Shown piece by piece: positions 44,411 to 53,543 of a stretch of 57,277 nucleotides of DNA. The DNA comes from an uncultured Bacteroidota bacterium (GTDB lineage: Bacteria; Bacteroidota; Bacteroidia; Flavobacteriales; UBA7312). The translations under genes and the position numbers were made by a program. Position 1 is the stretch's first letter. The number at the start of each line of letters is the position of its first letter. The DNA is taken from NCBI GenBank assembly GCA_902580855.1, contig CACHMF010000005.1, positions 1 to 57,277 on the forward strand. The letters run 5' to 3'. Below the pieces are notes generated by a model. That model had not been told where the DNA came from. It did no database searches and saw nothing but the letters and a program-made list of their open reading frames with translations.

Positions 44411-45859
44411 ATGCTAGCGACCTTAATTAAACAAACAAACTGGAGTATTCTAGGAGCTGTTTTTGGTTTCGCAATAGGATTTTTAATTAAGGGATTCGTT
44501 GTGCAGTCTGTTGGCTTAGATTCGTATGGGTTATACATCAAGGGTTATGTATTTATTACAGCAATTTCAACGATTATTGCTTTTGGTTTTCCACAGCTTG
44601 TTTTAAAGTTTTTGCCAGATTTGATAGGTAACAATAAGGCAGAAGCGAAAGACTTAACAAATACAACTGTATCGTATATACTGATTAGTAGTCTTGCTTC
44701 AGGATTGCTCCTTTTTGCCTTTAGCGCATATATTGCAACTTATGTATTTCAAAACACAGCGATGGAAAGCATTTTACAGTGGTCGGCCTTATATCTTCCT
44801 GTTATATTGCTAATATCAATACTAACTTCCTTATACAGAGGGGTTATTCGCATTAAAGAAATTGTAGTTTATGGAACTTTCGTTTCTGTTACTTTAAGAG
44901 CCATTCTCACAATAATTCTTTTTCAATATACAAATCAGATAGAGTATTTTATAGGAGTAGAGGCTTTGGTGCAATTGATTGTAGTTATTCTACTTTGGTG
45001 GAAGTTTTCAAAGGATTTTTACCCGTTAAAAGTTCGGATAGATTTTTTGAGGATTTTCAAAGAATCAAAGTATTTCTCATTTGCAAAATTTATTTTTACT
45101 GGTAGCGTAGTAACCTATGCAGGAAGTGAATTGTTAACACTTTTAGTTAGTTTAATGCTTCCGGAGAAGGAAGTAGGAGCTTACTCTTTGATGTTAACGA
45201 TAACAGGCGTATCAATTTTCATACTAATAAACTTAAACAAGGTTTTTGCTCCTATTGTATCTAAGTTATTTAAAGAGAATAAATTAGAAGAATTAAAACA
45301 AACCTATCAAAAATCAACCTTTCTAATAAACGCTATTACACTTCCTTTTGTATTATTAATGTTATTTTTTCTTCCTTTAATTTTAAGCTATTTTGGTAGT
45401 GAAATGAATGCTTATATATTCTTAACAGCACTTATGTTTTTAAGTATAGGAGCTACACTGCCTGTTGGAAGCTCTGGTGTTATAATGAATATGGCTGGTA
45501 TGGAGAAAGAAAATGTTTGGGTTCAATTACTCAAGGCTTCTTTATCTGTTATTTTGCTTTTTATTTTTATAGAACAATATCAAATTCTAGCTGTTGTCAT
45601 TATCTATGTGTTTTCTGAATATTTCAAAAATTATTTACAAGTGTTTATTATTTGGAAAAAGACAAAGATTCATCCATTTACTAAAGAACTAATACTTCTA
45701 TATTTACTGTGTATTCCTTTTATGATTTATTTTATTCAGCTAGAATTCAACTGGAAAATAAAAGATTATTTTGTAGTTCCGATAGTAGTTTGTTTATCTT
45801 TTGTGTATGTAAGTTTTAATAAAGTCAAATCAATTTTAAATGAAATAAATGCAAACTAG
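44411..45859 (+). CDS. Polysaccharide flippase (Wzx-like, MOP superfamily)
   Basis: 482 residues with about 12-14 membrane helices, no soluble domain. The N-terminus LIKQTNWSILGAVFGFAIGFLIKGFVVQSVGLDSYGLYIKGYVF is the family's first-helix pair; GVIRIKEIVVYGTFVSVTLRAIL and VYVFSEYFKNYLQV are also typical. It should flip the undecaprenyl-linked repeat unit to the periplasm for the Wzy-type polymerase that follows, with an 11-bp overlap. Confidence 0.93.
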   Translation: MLATLIKQTNWSILGAVFGFAIGFLIKGFVVQSVGLDSYGLYIKGYVFITAISTIIAFGFPQLVLKFLPDLIGNNKAEAKDLTNTTVSYILISSLASGLLLFAFSAYIATYVFQNTAMESILQWSALYLPVILLISILTSLYRGVIRIKEIVVYGTFVSVTLRAILTIILFQYTNQIEYFIGVEALVQLIVVILLWWKFSKDFYPLKVRIDFLRIFKESKYFSFAKFIFTGSVVTYAGSELLTLLVSLMLPEKEVGAYSLMLTITGVSIFILINLNKVFAPIVSKLFKENKLEELKQTYQKSTFLINAITLPFVLLMLFFLPLILSYFGSEMNAYIFLTALMFLSIGATLPVGSSGVIMNMAGMEKENVWVQLLKASLSVILLFIFIEQYQILAVVIIYVFSEYFKNYLQVFIIWKKTKIHPFTKELILLYLLCIPFMIYFIQLEFNWKIKDYFVVPIVVCLSFVYVSFNKVKSILNEINAN

Positions 45860-46994
45860 ATTACTTACAGTATTATTTATTGTATTTATTTTTAATACAA
45901 TTTTATTTGCAGTAAAAGGAATAGGGGTAGTATCTGATATCCTCTTTATTTCTGTATCATCTATTACTTGTTTTGTTTTAGTTATTTTTTCAAAAATTAT
46001 TAAAGAAGTATTACTAAATAAAAAGTACCTACCTTTCTTATTAATTAATATTCTAAACTTACTATACTATACATTTTTTGAGTTTGGAGATTTAGAATCA
46101 TTAAAATATTTTTTAGCAAGACTTAGTGTTTTTTCAATTATATCGCTACATGTTAATTATTGTTCGACATATTTTAAAACTTTGTTTATTAAGAATTTAT
46201 ACTACTTCATATTATTATTAGGGATAATTTCGTTGCTATTTTGGCCTATAACTTTTTCAACTAGATATTATGGTGTTTTCACAAACCCAAATGCCTTAGG
46301 GTCAATAATGTCTATGGGTTTTGCCATTAAGTTACTTCTATATTATGAAGGTAGAAAAAAAGAAATTCTTGAATTATTCATATTTTTTTGTCTTGTGTTA
46401 TTATCAGGGTCTAGGATTAGTCTTTTCGCATTACTACTTGTATATATATTTAAATTTGGCATTTCAATACGACTCATAGCTACAATTGGTATTTCTCTAA
46501 TTTTCTTGTACTTTACATTGGATTTTTTCGGTAAAGAAAGTGGAGCAAATAGACTAATTACTCAAGAAATATTTTCTAATCGAATGCTTACTTTCGAATA
46601 CGCTTATAAAACATTTAAATCAAAATGGTTTACTGGATATGGACTTTCTAATTATGCATATATTAATAATGATTTAATTTCTGCAGAACATGAAGGAATT
46701 GATATCGGAGCTCATAATGGCTATTTAGCTCTTTTAGTTCAGTATGGCTTATTATTCGCAATTAGCTTTTTTATCATCCTTTTCACCTCTTTATTCTCTA
46801 TTTTTACTTTTGTTAAATCAAACTGGAATAGCAAACACATTCAATTCTTTTCATTCATATTAATTTTCACTCTTTTGAATTGCTTTGTAGAAACAATGAT
46901 TACTGGAATAAATGACTTTCAAACTTGTATGTTCTGGCTATCTTTTGGTTATCTTTATAGTGAAGCTTTTAAATGGAAAAAAGATCTAATATAA
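45849..46994 (+). CDS. O-antigen polymerase/ligase family protein (Wzy-like)
   Basis: 381 residues, about ten membrane helices. PF04932-type signature: GVFTNPNALGSIMSMG (about 140-155), LLSGSRISLFALLLVY, and a large periplasmic loop with GYGLSNYAYINNDLISAEHEGIDIGAHNGYLALLVQYGLLFA. Next to Wzx and the Wzc-like kinase it is most likely the Wzy polymerase that joins repeat units. The DNA is more AT-rich than its neighbours, usual for wzy genes. It overlaps the next gene by 22 bp. Confidence 0.88.
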   Translation: MQTRLLTVLFIVFIFNTILFAVKGIGVVSDILFISVSSITCFVLVIFSKIIKEVLLNKKYLPFLLINILNLLYYTFFEFGDLESLKYFLARLSVFSIISLHVNYCSTYFKTLFIKNLYYFILLLGIISLLFWPITFSTRYYGVFTNPNALGSIMSMGFAIKLLLYYEGRKKEILELFIFFCLVLLSGSRISLFALLLVYIFKFGISIRLIATIGISLIFLYFTLDFFGKESGANRLITQEIFSNRMLTFEYAYKTFKSKWFTGYGLSNYAYINNDLISAEHEGIDIGAHNGYLALLVQYGLLFAISFFIILFTSLFSIFTFVKSNWNSKHIQFFSFILIFTLLNCFVETMITGINDFQTCMFWLSFGYLYSEAFKWKKDLI

Positions 46995-48025
46995 TTGCAT
47001 ATTTTGCAGAGCCCGCTCAGTACACACTTGATTTAATCAAAAATGTACATGATAAAATAGGCGTTGAATATCGCTTTCTTAAGTCCAATTCAATAGCATC
47101 TAAAGAAATTCATAATGCCATAAGAACTAAATCTTTTTCAAGTCAAATTAGATTGCTTCATAAAGATTTTCGAAACTTTGATATTATCATATTTAATGGA
47201 TTTTATAAACGTGAATTATGGTTTTTCATATTACTTAATCTATTTTCAAAAAATAAAGCACAAATTGGACTAGAATCAGACACACTATTAAATATTCCTA
47301 AACATTTTTTCAAAAGATTTTTAAAAAAACTTATACTATCGTTTTTATTTAAAAGAGATTTCATATACGGTTTACCTGGAGGTTTCGGAACTCACACTAA
47401 TCTCTTTAAATATTATGGGATGAGCGATGATAAAATTGTGACATTTCCGATGGTAATTGATAATTCGAAATTTCAGAAAAAAGAACATAACTCTAATTTT
47501 ACCTTCCTTTTTGTTGGCCGATTTATTGAGCTTAAAAACATCAATCTTATCCTGCAATCATTTTTAAAACTACCTCAGGAAAAGATGCAGTTCAACTTAG
47601 TAGGTGAGGGAGAGTTATTTGATGAGTTGAGTGCTCGGTACAACAAACCAAATATTCTATTTTTAGGAATACAATACGGTGATGATCTGGTAAATGCGTA
47701 TAAGAATGCAGACTGCCTAATACTTGCTTCTAAGTCCGATCAATGGGGTCTAGTGGTAAATGAAGCAATGGCATCCGGATTGCCTGTTATTAGTAGTAAA
47801 TTTGTAGGAGCAAATTACGATTTGATTGAAAACAAGGATACAGGTTTGATATTTGACCCTGAGAAAGAAGATGATTTAACGAAAAAGATGCTGGAAATGT
47901 ATCAAGATAAGGTGCAGTACGAGCAGTTTAGTAACAACGCCTATAATTTAATGCATAATTATTGGAATTACGATCTATATAGAAAGCAGTTATTGTTAGT
48001 AGTTGAAAAAATGAAGAATGCTTAA
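46973..48025 (+). CDS. Glycosyltransferase family 4
   Basis: 350 residues. GT-B with GLESDTLLN and YGLPGGFGTHTNLFKYYGM in the acceptor half, then FTFLFVGRFIELKNINLILQSF, FNLVGEGELFDEL and the EX7E segment DQWGLVVNEAMASGLPVISSKFVGANYDLIE. Start ATG 46973 overlaps wzy by 22 bp, and its end overlaps the deacetylase by 8 bp. Sugar specificity is unknown. Confidence 0.92.
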   Translation: MEKRSNIIAYFAEPAQYTLDLIKNVHDKIGVEYRFLKSNSIASKEIHNAIRTKSFSSQIRLLHKDFRNFDIIIFNGFYKRELWFFILLNLFSKNKAQIGLESDTLLNIPKHFFKRFLKKLILSFLFKRDFIYGLPGGFGTHTNLFKYYGMSDDKIVTFPMVIDNSKFQKKEHNSNFTFLFVGRFIELKNINLILQSFLKLPQEKMQFNLVGEGELFDELSARYNKPNILFLGIQYGDDLVNAYKNADCLILASKSDQWGLVVNEAMASGLPVISSKFVGANYDLIENKDTGLIFDPEKEDDLTKKMLEMYQDKVQYEQFSNNAYNLMHNYWNYDLYRKQLLLVVEKMKNA

Positions 48026-48749
48026 AAAGGCTATCAGAAATATCATTTTAAAATGCACTGCTTACCTATTTAACAATCGGGATAGTAAAGTCTTGTTTTA
48101 TCATGATGTTCATTGCGGAGCACAATACACAGAAATGTCCACAACTCTAAAAAAATTTCAAAAACACATTGCTGCAATTCATCTTTTAGATTTTGAAATC
48201 GTGGCTGATATATCTAAAAAAACAGGACAAGTTAAAATTCAATTTGATGATGGTTTTAAAGGTGTTTATGATTGTATTGATTTCATAAAAAAACACAAAA
48301 TTCCAATAGAAATTTTTATTGTTACTAGCTGGATAGGCAAGGAAGGATATCTGTCAGAAAAAGAAATAAAAGAATTACAAGGAAGCAATCTAATTCGCTT
48401 TTCATCACACACCCATACTCATCCGAACTTAGGAGAAATTAATGAGAATGAGATTCGTGATGAATTGAGTACATCAAAACGGTTTTTAGAAAGTATAACA
48501 GGAGAGGAAGTTAAATCACTTTGTTTTCCAAAAGGATCGTTTTCTAATCCCGTAATAGAAATAGCAGAAGAACTTGGGTACAAAGAACAATATAGTTCCT
48601 TGCCAGGCTCAAGTCATGATTTGTTTCAAGGCAAAGTTGTTAGAAGAAACCTTTTGCAATTCGCGAGTGTTTCAGAAGTAAAAAGTGTCTTAAAAGGTGC
48701 GCATATGATTTTTAATCGAAAGTATTTGTCTCGTCAATTTAAAAGATGA
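48018..48749 (+). CDS. Polysaccharide deacetylase (NodB homology) family protein
   Basis: 243 residues. NodB motifs: VLFYHDVHCG at the start, motif 1 IQFDDGFKGVYD (Asp-Asp), motif 2 FSSHTHTHPNL (His-x3-His metal ligands), FCFPKGSF-like LCFPKGSFSNP (motif 3) and a C-terminal GSSHDLFQGKVVRRNLL. No signal peptide. It should remove an N- or O-acetyl group from a sugar of the nascent unit, cytoplasmic or membrane-side. It contrasts with the WcaF and GNAT acyltransferases in the same operon. Confidence 0.9.
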   Translation: MLKKAIRNIILKCTAYLFNNRDSKVLFYHDVHCGAQYTEMSTTLKKFQKHIAAIHLLDFEIVADISKKTGQVKIQFDDGFKGVYDCIDFIKKHKIPIEIFIVTSWIGKEGYLSEKEIKELQGSNLIRFSSHTHTHPNLGEINENEIRDELSTSKRFLESITGEEVKSLCFPKGSFSNPVIEIAEELGYKEQYSSLPGSSHDLFQGKVVRRNLLQFASVSEVKSVLKGAHMIFNRKYLSRQFKR

Positions 48750-49855
48750 AAGTAGCGCTTGTCATACCATCCTTTTATCCAGCTACGGTATATGGAGGGT
48801 CTATATTTGCTTCTTATTACCTAACAAAAGAGGCTGCTCATCAAGGACTTGATATACGTGTTTTAACAACCAATGCCAACGGTAAAGAAAGACTAAAGAT
48901 TGTTTCAAACAAATTTATTGATTTAGATGGTTTTAAGATAAAATACTATCACGAGCAGTGTATTAAATACTTTTCTTTTCGCTTATTATTTGGGCTTTGG
49001 AAGGATCTTAAATCAACAGATGTATTGCATTTGCAAGCCATTTTTTCTTATCCAACACCCATTGCTTTACTGCTAGCTTTCTTTTTTAATAAAAAAGTAT
49101 TGCTTTCCCCTAGAGGAAGTTTATCTAAATATTCATTCGAGAAAGGATCCTTTTTGAAGATATTATGGCTGAATCTTATGATTAAACCATTTGTTAAAAA
49201 AGTTTATTGGCATGCCACTTCAATCAAAGAGAAAAACGAAATAAAAATGTTATTTCCAAACGCCAAAATCTATATGATTACAGATGGAACTTATGTTGAA
49301 GAAATCAAGTCTGTTCAAAAAGAAAATTATATTGCTGCCTTAGGAAGATTGCATCCTGTTAAAGGTTATGACATACTCATAGAATCTTTTGCTCAAATAC
49401 ATAATCAATTCCCAGAATTACACCTTAAAATAGCAGGAAAAGATGACGGTTGTAAAGTAGCTTTAGAAGAGTTGGTTCAAAATCATGGTTTAACAAGTAA
49501 AGTTTCATTTATAGGTAGTATTTCAGGAGAGGATAAAGAGCTCTTCCTTCGAAAAGCAAAATGCTTAGTAATGCCGTCTCACACTGAAAACTTTGGGATT
49601 GTTGCAGTAGAGGCTATGGCGCAAGGAACTCCTGTAATAGCTTCGAAAAATACACCTTGGGAGATTATTGAAGAAAGAAAAGCAGGTTTTTGGTCTGAAA
49701 ATAATCCAATAGATTTACAGAAATCTATTGAACGCTTACTAGAAATGAAAATTGGTGAATATGAGAAAAACGCTCATTCCCTTGCAAAAGAATACGATTG
49801 GAGGCATATTGCTAAATTGTATCAACAAGTACTAGAAAAGATATATAATGAATAA
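48746..49855 (+). CDS. Glycosyltransferase family 4
   Basis: 369 residues. MKVALVIPSFYPATVYGGSIFASYYLTKEAA is a standard GT4 start; VLLSPRGSLSKYSFEKGSFLK, ALGRLHPVKGYDILIESFAQI, LKIAGKDDGCK and the EX7E motif HTENFGIVAVEAMAQGTPVIASKNTPWEII follow. The start overlaps the deacetylase stop (ATGA) and the end overlaps the next gene by 8 bp. Confidence 0.94.
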   Translation: MKVALVIPSFYPATVYGGSIFASYYLTKEAAHQGLDIRVLTTNANGKERLKIVSNKFIDLDGFKIKYYHEQCIKYFSFRLLFGLWKDLKSTDVLHLQAIFSYPTPIALLLAFFFNKKVLLSPRGSLSKYSFEKGSFLKILWLNLMIKPFVKKVYWHATSIKEKNEIKMLFPNAKIYMITDGTYVEEIKSVQKENYIAALGRLHPVKGYDILIESFAQIHNQFPELHLKIAGKDDGCKVALEELVQNHGLTSKVSFIGSISGEDKELFLRKAKCLVMPSHTENFGIVAVEAMAQGTPVIASKNTPWEIIEERKAGFWSENNPIDLQKSIERLLEMKIGEYEKNAHSLAKEYDWRHIAKLYQQVLEKIYNE

Positions 49856-50753
49856 AATATCTGTTGTTATATTGACTTATAATGAGGAATTAAATTTGGA
49901 GTATTGTCTTCAAAACATTCAGAAACTTACTACAGATATTTTTATTGTAGATTCATTTTCTACCGATAGTACATTGGATATAGCCAAGAAGTACAATTGC
50001 CAAGTTTTTCAAAACAAGTTTGTAAACCATGCTAATCAATTAAATTGGGCTATTGAAAATTTGCCGTTTTCAAGTAAGTGGATTTTAAGAATAGATGCCG
50101 ATGAGTATTTAACCGATTTGTTGATTGATGAGATAAATCAAAAGCTTCCATCAATACCAGAGGATGTACATGGAATATTTTTCAAAAGACGCGTCTATTT
50201 CATGAATAAATGGATTCGTTTTGGTGGTTATTACCCAACTAATTTACTTCGAGCATGGCGTGTAGGAAAGGCAGTTTGTGAGCAAAGGTTGATGGATGAA
50301 CATATGAAATTAGTTGAGGGGAGGTCTGCTCAATTTCAGCATGATATGGTAGATGATAATGCGAAAAACTTACACTGGTGGATAGGAAAGCACAATGACT
50401 ATGCTACCAAAGAAGCAATAGAGCATCTCAACACTAAACACAAGCTATTAGAGTCTTCAGAATATGTGGAAGGAATTTTGTTTGGTACGCAAGAGCAACG
50501 TAAAAGATGGTTAAAAGAAAAAGCCTATGCTATTATTCCTATAGGTCTAAGACCATTTATCTATTTTCTTTATCGATATGTCTTACGACTAGGATTTTTA
50601 GATGGTTTTAGAGGCTTGTTATTTCATGTATTGCAAGGGTTTTGGTATCGTTTTTTAGTAGATGCCAAAGTTTATGAAATAGAGAGAAAGTCGAAACGAA
50701 CAGGACACTCTATATTGGAAGTCCTTAAAAAAGAATATAACTTAGATTTATGA
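49848..50753 (+). CDS. Glycosyltransferase family 2
   Basis: 301 residues. GT-A fold: ISVVILTYNEELNLEYCLQN, IVDSFSTDSTLDIA, WILRIDADEYLT (DxD) and a QLNWAIENLPFSSKWILRID core; a basic C-terminus (FLYRYVLRLGFLDGFRGLLFHVLQGFWYRFL) may be membrane-associated, as in WaaE/KdtX-like GT2 enzymes. It probably adds one sugar of the repeat. The stop overlaps the next ATG. Confidence 0.92.
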   Translation: MNKISVVILTYNEELNLEYCLQNIQKLTTDIFIVDSFSTDSTLDIAKKYNCQVFQNKFVNHANQLNWAIENLPFSSKWILRIDADEYLTDLLIDEINQKLPSIPEDVHGIFFKRRVYFMNKWIRFGGYYPTNLLRAWRVGKAVCEQRLMDEHMKLVEGRSAQFQHDMVDDNAKNLHWWIGKHNDYATKEAIEHLNTKHKLLESSEYVEGILFGTQEQRKRWLKEKAYAIIPIGLRPFIYFLYRYVLRLGFLDGFRGLLFHVLQGFWYRFLVDAKVYEIERKSKRTGHSILEVLKKEYNLDL

Positions 50754-51289
50754 AAGTAAGACTCGATCAATTCAATAACGACTGGTTTCATCCTGGTGCT
50801 TATTTAAAAATTGTGTTTTGGACACTCTTCAGTATTGTTTTTATACGAACAGCTTTTCCTTGGCCAATGTTGATTAAAAAGAGATTGCTTCAAACATTTG
50901 GCTGTAAGGTAGGTAAAGGCTTTGTGATTAAACCTCGAGTAAACATTAAATACCCTTGGAAATTAACAATTGGAGATTATGTTTGGTTAGGCGAACAAGT
51001 TTGGATTGATAATTTAGGAAATCTAAAAATTCATAATCATGTTTGTATTTCGCAAGGAGCAATGTTATTAACAGGAAATCATGATTACAGGAAGTCCTCA
51101 TTTGATTTGAAAGTTGGAGAAATTATACTAAAAAATGGTGTTTGGATAGGAGCGAATTCCGTAGTTTGTCCCGGTGTTGTTTGTGGTGAAAATAGCGTAC
51201 TTTCTGTTTCCTCTGTAGCTACAAAGGATTTGATTCCTAATAAAATCTATCAAGGCAATCCCGCTACTCCTAAAAAAGACCGTTTTTAA
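50750..51289 (+). CDS. wcaF: WcaF family polysaccharide O-acetyltransferase
   Basis: 179 residues. LDQFNNDWFHPGAYLKIVFW is the family's N-terminus, followed by left-handed beta-helix hexapeptide repeats (KLTIGDYVWLGEQVWIDNLG, GVWIGANSVVCPGVVCGENS) with the catalytic His in GNHDY and a GNPA end. It transfers acetyl from acetyl-CoA to a sugar hydroxyl, as colanic acid WcaF does. Overlaps both neighbours by 1-4 bp. Confidence 0.93.
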   Translation: MKVRLDQFNNDWFHPGAYLKIVFWTLFSIVFIRTAFPWPMLIKKRLLQTFGCKVGKGFVIKPRVNIKYPWKLTIGDYVWLGEQVWIDNLGNLKIHNHVCISQGAMLLTGNHDYRKSSFDLKVGEIILKNGVWIGANSVVCPGVVCGENSVLSVSSVATKDLIPNKIYQGNPATPKKDRF

Positions 51290-52032
51290 TGAAGGTCAGC
51301 ATCATAACTGTCACTTACAACAGTGCTGATACATTACAGGATTGTATTGATTCAGTTGCGAATCAATCATATAAAAACATAGAACATATTGTCATTGACG
51401 GGAATTCCAAAGATAATACACTGGAAATTATTCAAAAAAATACCTCTGTATCGAGGTATTTATCAGAGTCAGATAACGGTCTTTATGATGCTATGAACAA
51501 GGGATTGAAGCTAGCTTCTGGTGATATTATTGGCATCTTGAATTCTGATGATATTTATGATAACAAAGATGTGATATCTGATGTGGTAAACGCGCTAGGA
51601 TTGAATGAAGCTTTGTATACAGATTTATGTTATGTAGATTTTAATGACACAAATATTTTGAGGCGTTACTGGAAGTCTGGAAAATATAATAGAATCTCCT
51701 TTGAATATGGATGGATGCCACCACATCCAACTTTGTTTCTTAAAAAAGAAGTTTATGAAAAGCATGGATACTTCAATCTAGATTTGAAAAGTGCTGCTGA
51801 TTATGAACTTATGTTAAGATTTCTCTATAAGGAACGAATAAAGCCAGTCTACTTACCAAAAATCATAGTAAAGATGAGACAAGGAGGGATAAGCAATCAA
51901 TCTTTAAAACACAGAATAAAAGCAAATAAAGAAGATCGAAAGGCATGGAAAATCAATGGCTTGAAAATGCCTTTCTTCCTGCCAATTTTAAAACCATTGA
52001 GGAAAATACACCAATACTTTCAAAAACCTTGA
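51289..52032 (+). CDS. Glycosyltransferase family 2 (WcaA-like)
   Basis: 247 residues. MKVSIITVTYNSADTLQDCIDSVANQSYKNIEHIVIDGNSKDNT is the classic GT2 start; SESDNGLYDAMNKGLKLASGDIIGILNSDD gives the metal-binding acidic motif, and PPHPTLFLKKEVYEKHGYF the acceptor loop. This subfamily is found next to wcaF and fcl in Bacteroidota loci. The start shares one base with the wcaF stop. Confidence 0.93.
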   Translation: MKVSIITVTYNSADTLQDCIDSVANQSYKNIEHIVIDGNSKDNTLEIIQKNTSVSRYLSESDNGLYDAMNKGLKLASGDIIGILNSDDIYDNKDVISDVVNALGLNEALYTDLCYVDFNDTNILRRYWKSGKYNRISFEYGWMPPHPTLFLKKEVYEKHGYFNLDLKSAADYELMLRFLYKERIKPVYLPKIIVKMRQGGISNQSLKHRIKANKEDRKAWKINGLKMPFFLPILKPLRKIHQYFQKP

Positions 52033-52044
52033 TATTTTTGCCAT

Positions 52045-52983
52045 ATGGAAAAAACCTCTTGCATATATATTGCTGGGCATAATGGATTAGTTGGCTCTTC
52101 TATTGTTCGTTTATTACAGAATGAGGGATTTTCTAATATACTTACTAAATCTTCTTCTGAATTAGATTTAAGGAACAGTAATTCTGTTGCAGAGTTTTTT
52201 CAAGAAAATAAGATAGATTATGTTTTTTTAGCTGCTGCAAAAGTAGGAGGTATATTAGCTAATAATACCCAAAGAGCTGAATTCATCTATGATAATTTAA
52301 TGATTCAAAATAATGTAATTCACAGTGCATATTTAAGCGGAGTGAAGAAATTATTGTTTCTAGGTAGTTCATGTATTTACCCCAAAATGGCTTCTCAACC
52401 TATTTCAGAAGATTCTTTGCTAACTGATACTTTAGAGCCAACAAATGAGCCATATGCTATTGCTAAAATTGCAGGCATCAAGATGTGCGATGCATACAGA
52501 AGTCAATATGGTACTAATTTCATTTCTGTGATGCCTACCAACATGTATGGCCCTAATGATAATTACGATTTAGCAACCTCTCATGTTTTACCTGCTCTAA
52601 TTCGAAAATTTCATGAGGCTAAACAAAACAATTTAAAGAGCGTTTCTATTTGGGGAGACGGGTCTCCAAAGCGTGAGTTTATGCATGTAGATGATTGTGC
52701 AAAAGCATGCTTGTTTTTAATGGATAGATATGATGAAGAAGGGGTAATTAATATTGGTACCGGTGTAGATATAACGATCAAGGAATTAGCGGCAAACATT
52801 CAAAAGGTTGTTGGTTTCGAAGGAAATATATCATTCGACATCTCAAAGCCGAACGGAACACCTCGAAAACTGTTGAATGTTTCTAAAATTGAAAATTTGG
52901 GTTGGAAACACACCATATCCTTAGAAAAAGGTCTAAAAATGGTATATTCTAATATTGACTTTGAACTTTCTAGATTTCTGTGA
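52045..52983 (+). CDS. fcl: GDP-L-fucose synthase
   Basis: 312 residues. SDR fold: NADP site [10 protein letters not shown] (about 10-19), AAAKVGGI, catalytic Ser in LGSSCIYP, Tyr/Lys in [10 protein letters not shown], then [25 protein letters not shown] and [15 protein letters not shown]. It converts GDP-4-keto-6-deoxymannose to GDP-L-fucose, so fucose is a likely component. Its substrate maker, GDP-mannose 4,6-dehydratase (gmd), is not in the window. The GTG start of the next gene overlaps its stop (GTGA). Confidence 0.95.
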   Translation: MEKTSCIYIAGHNGLVGSSIVRLLQNEGFSNILTKSSSELDLRNSNSVAEFFQENKIDYVFLAAAKVGGILANNTQRAEFIYDNLMIQNNVIHSAYLSGVKKLLFLGSSCIYPKMASQPISEDSLLTDTLEPTNEPYAIAKIAGIKMCDAYRSQYGTNFISVMPTNMYGPNDNYDLATSHVLPALIRKFHEAKQNNLKSVSIWGDGSPKREFMHVDDCAKACLFLMDRYDEEGVINIGTGVDITIKELAANIQKVVGFEGNISFDISKPNGTPRKLLNVSKIENLGWKHTISLEKGLKMVYSNIDFELSRFL

Positions 52984-53543
52984 AAATTCTTATAATAGAT
53001 AATTACGATTCTTTTACTTACAACCTTTATCATTTAGTGGAACAGTTTGCTGATGAAATTTTAGTGTTAAGAAATGACAAAATAAATTTTTCAATAATTA
53101 ACCAATACGATAAAATTATTCTTTCACCAGGACCTGGATTACCAGAAGATGCGAATGATTTAAAAGAGTTTATAAAAGAATTTGCTTCCAAAAAAAGTAT
53201 TTTAGGTGTATGTTTAGGACATCAATCAATAGGTGAGGTTTTTGGACTTAAACTATTAAATATTAGTAATATAAAGCATGGAGAAAAGTCAATTTTGTCT
53301 GAGATATGTAAAGAAGAGATTTTATTTAAAGATATAAACAAACCAATAGAGGTTGGACATTATCATTCTTGGGTAATAGATCCAAAAAATAACTTTGATG
53401 ATTGGACCATTACTGCTAAATCGAAAGATTTGATCATGGCTATTTCACATAATGTTCTAGATTTAAAAGGAGTTCAATTTCATCCAGAATCTGTACTTAC
53501 TCCATTAGGTGAAAAGATGTTAGAAAACTGGATTAAATCTTAG
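52980..53543 (+). CDS. Anthranilate/aminodeoxychorismate synthase glutamine amidotransferase (TrpG/PabA)
   Basis: 187 residues. Start is GTG at 52980, overlapping the fcl stop (GTGA); the family begins exactly at [15 protein letters not shown]. Class I amidotransferase triad: Cys in [14 protein letters not shown], His in GHYHSW, and His-x-Glu in FHPES; oxyanion segment LSPGPG. It releases ammonia from glutamine for chorismate to anthranilate or aminodeoxychorismate. TrpG and PabA cannot be separated from this sequence. It follows the EPS operon without a gap and overlaps the convergent lptD by 4 bp; no trpE/pabB is beside it. Confidence 0.9.
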   Translation: MKILIIDNYDSFTYNLYHLVEQFADEILVLRNDKINFSIINQYDKIILSPGPGLPEDANDLKEFIKEFASKKSILGVCLGHQSIGEVFGLKLLNISNIKHGEKSILSEICKEEILFKDINKPIEVGHYHSWVIDPKNNFDDWTITAKSKDLIMAISHNVLDLKGVQFHPESVLTPLGEKMLENWIKS

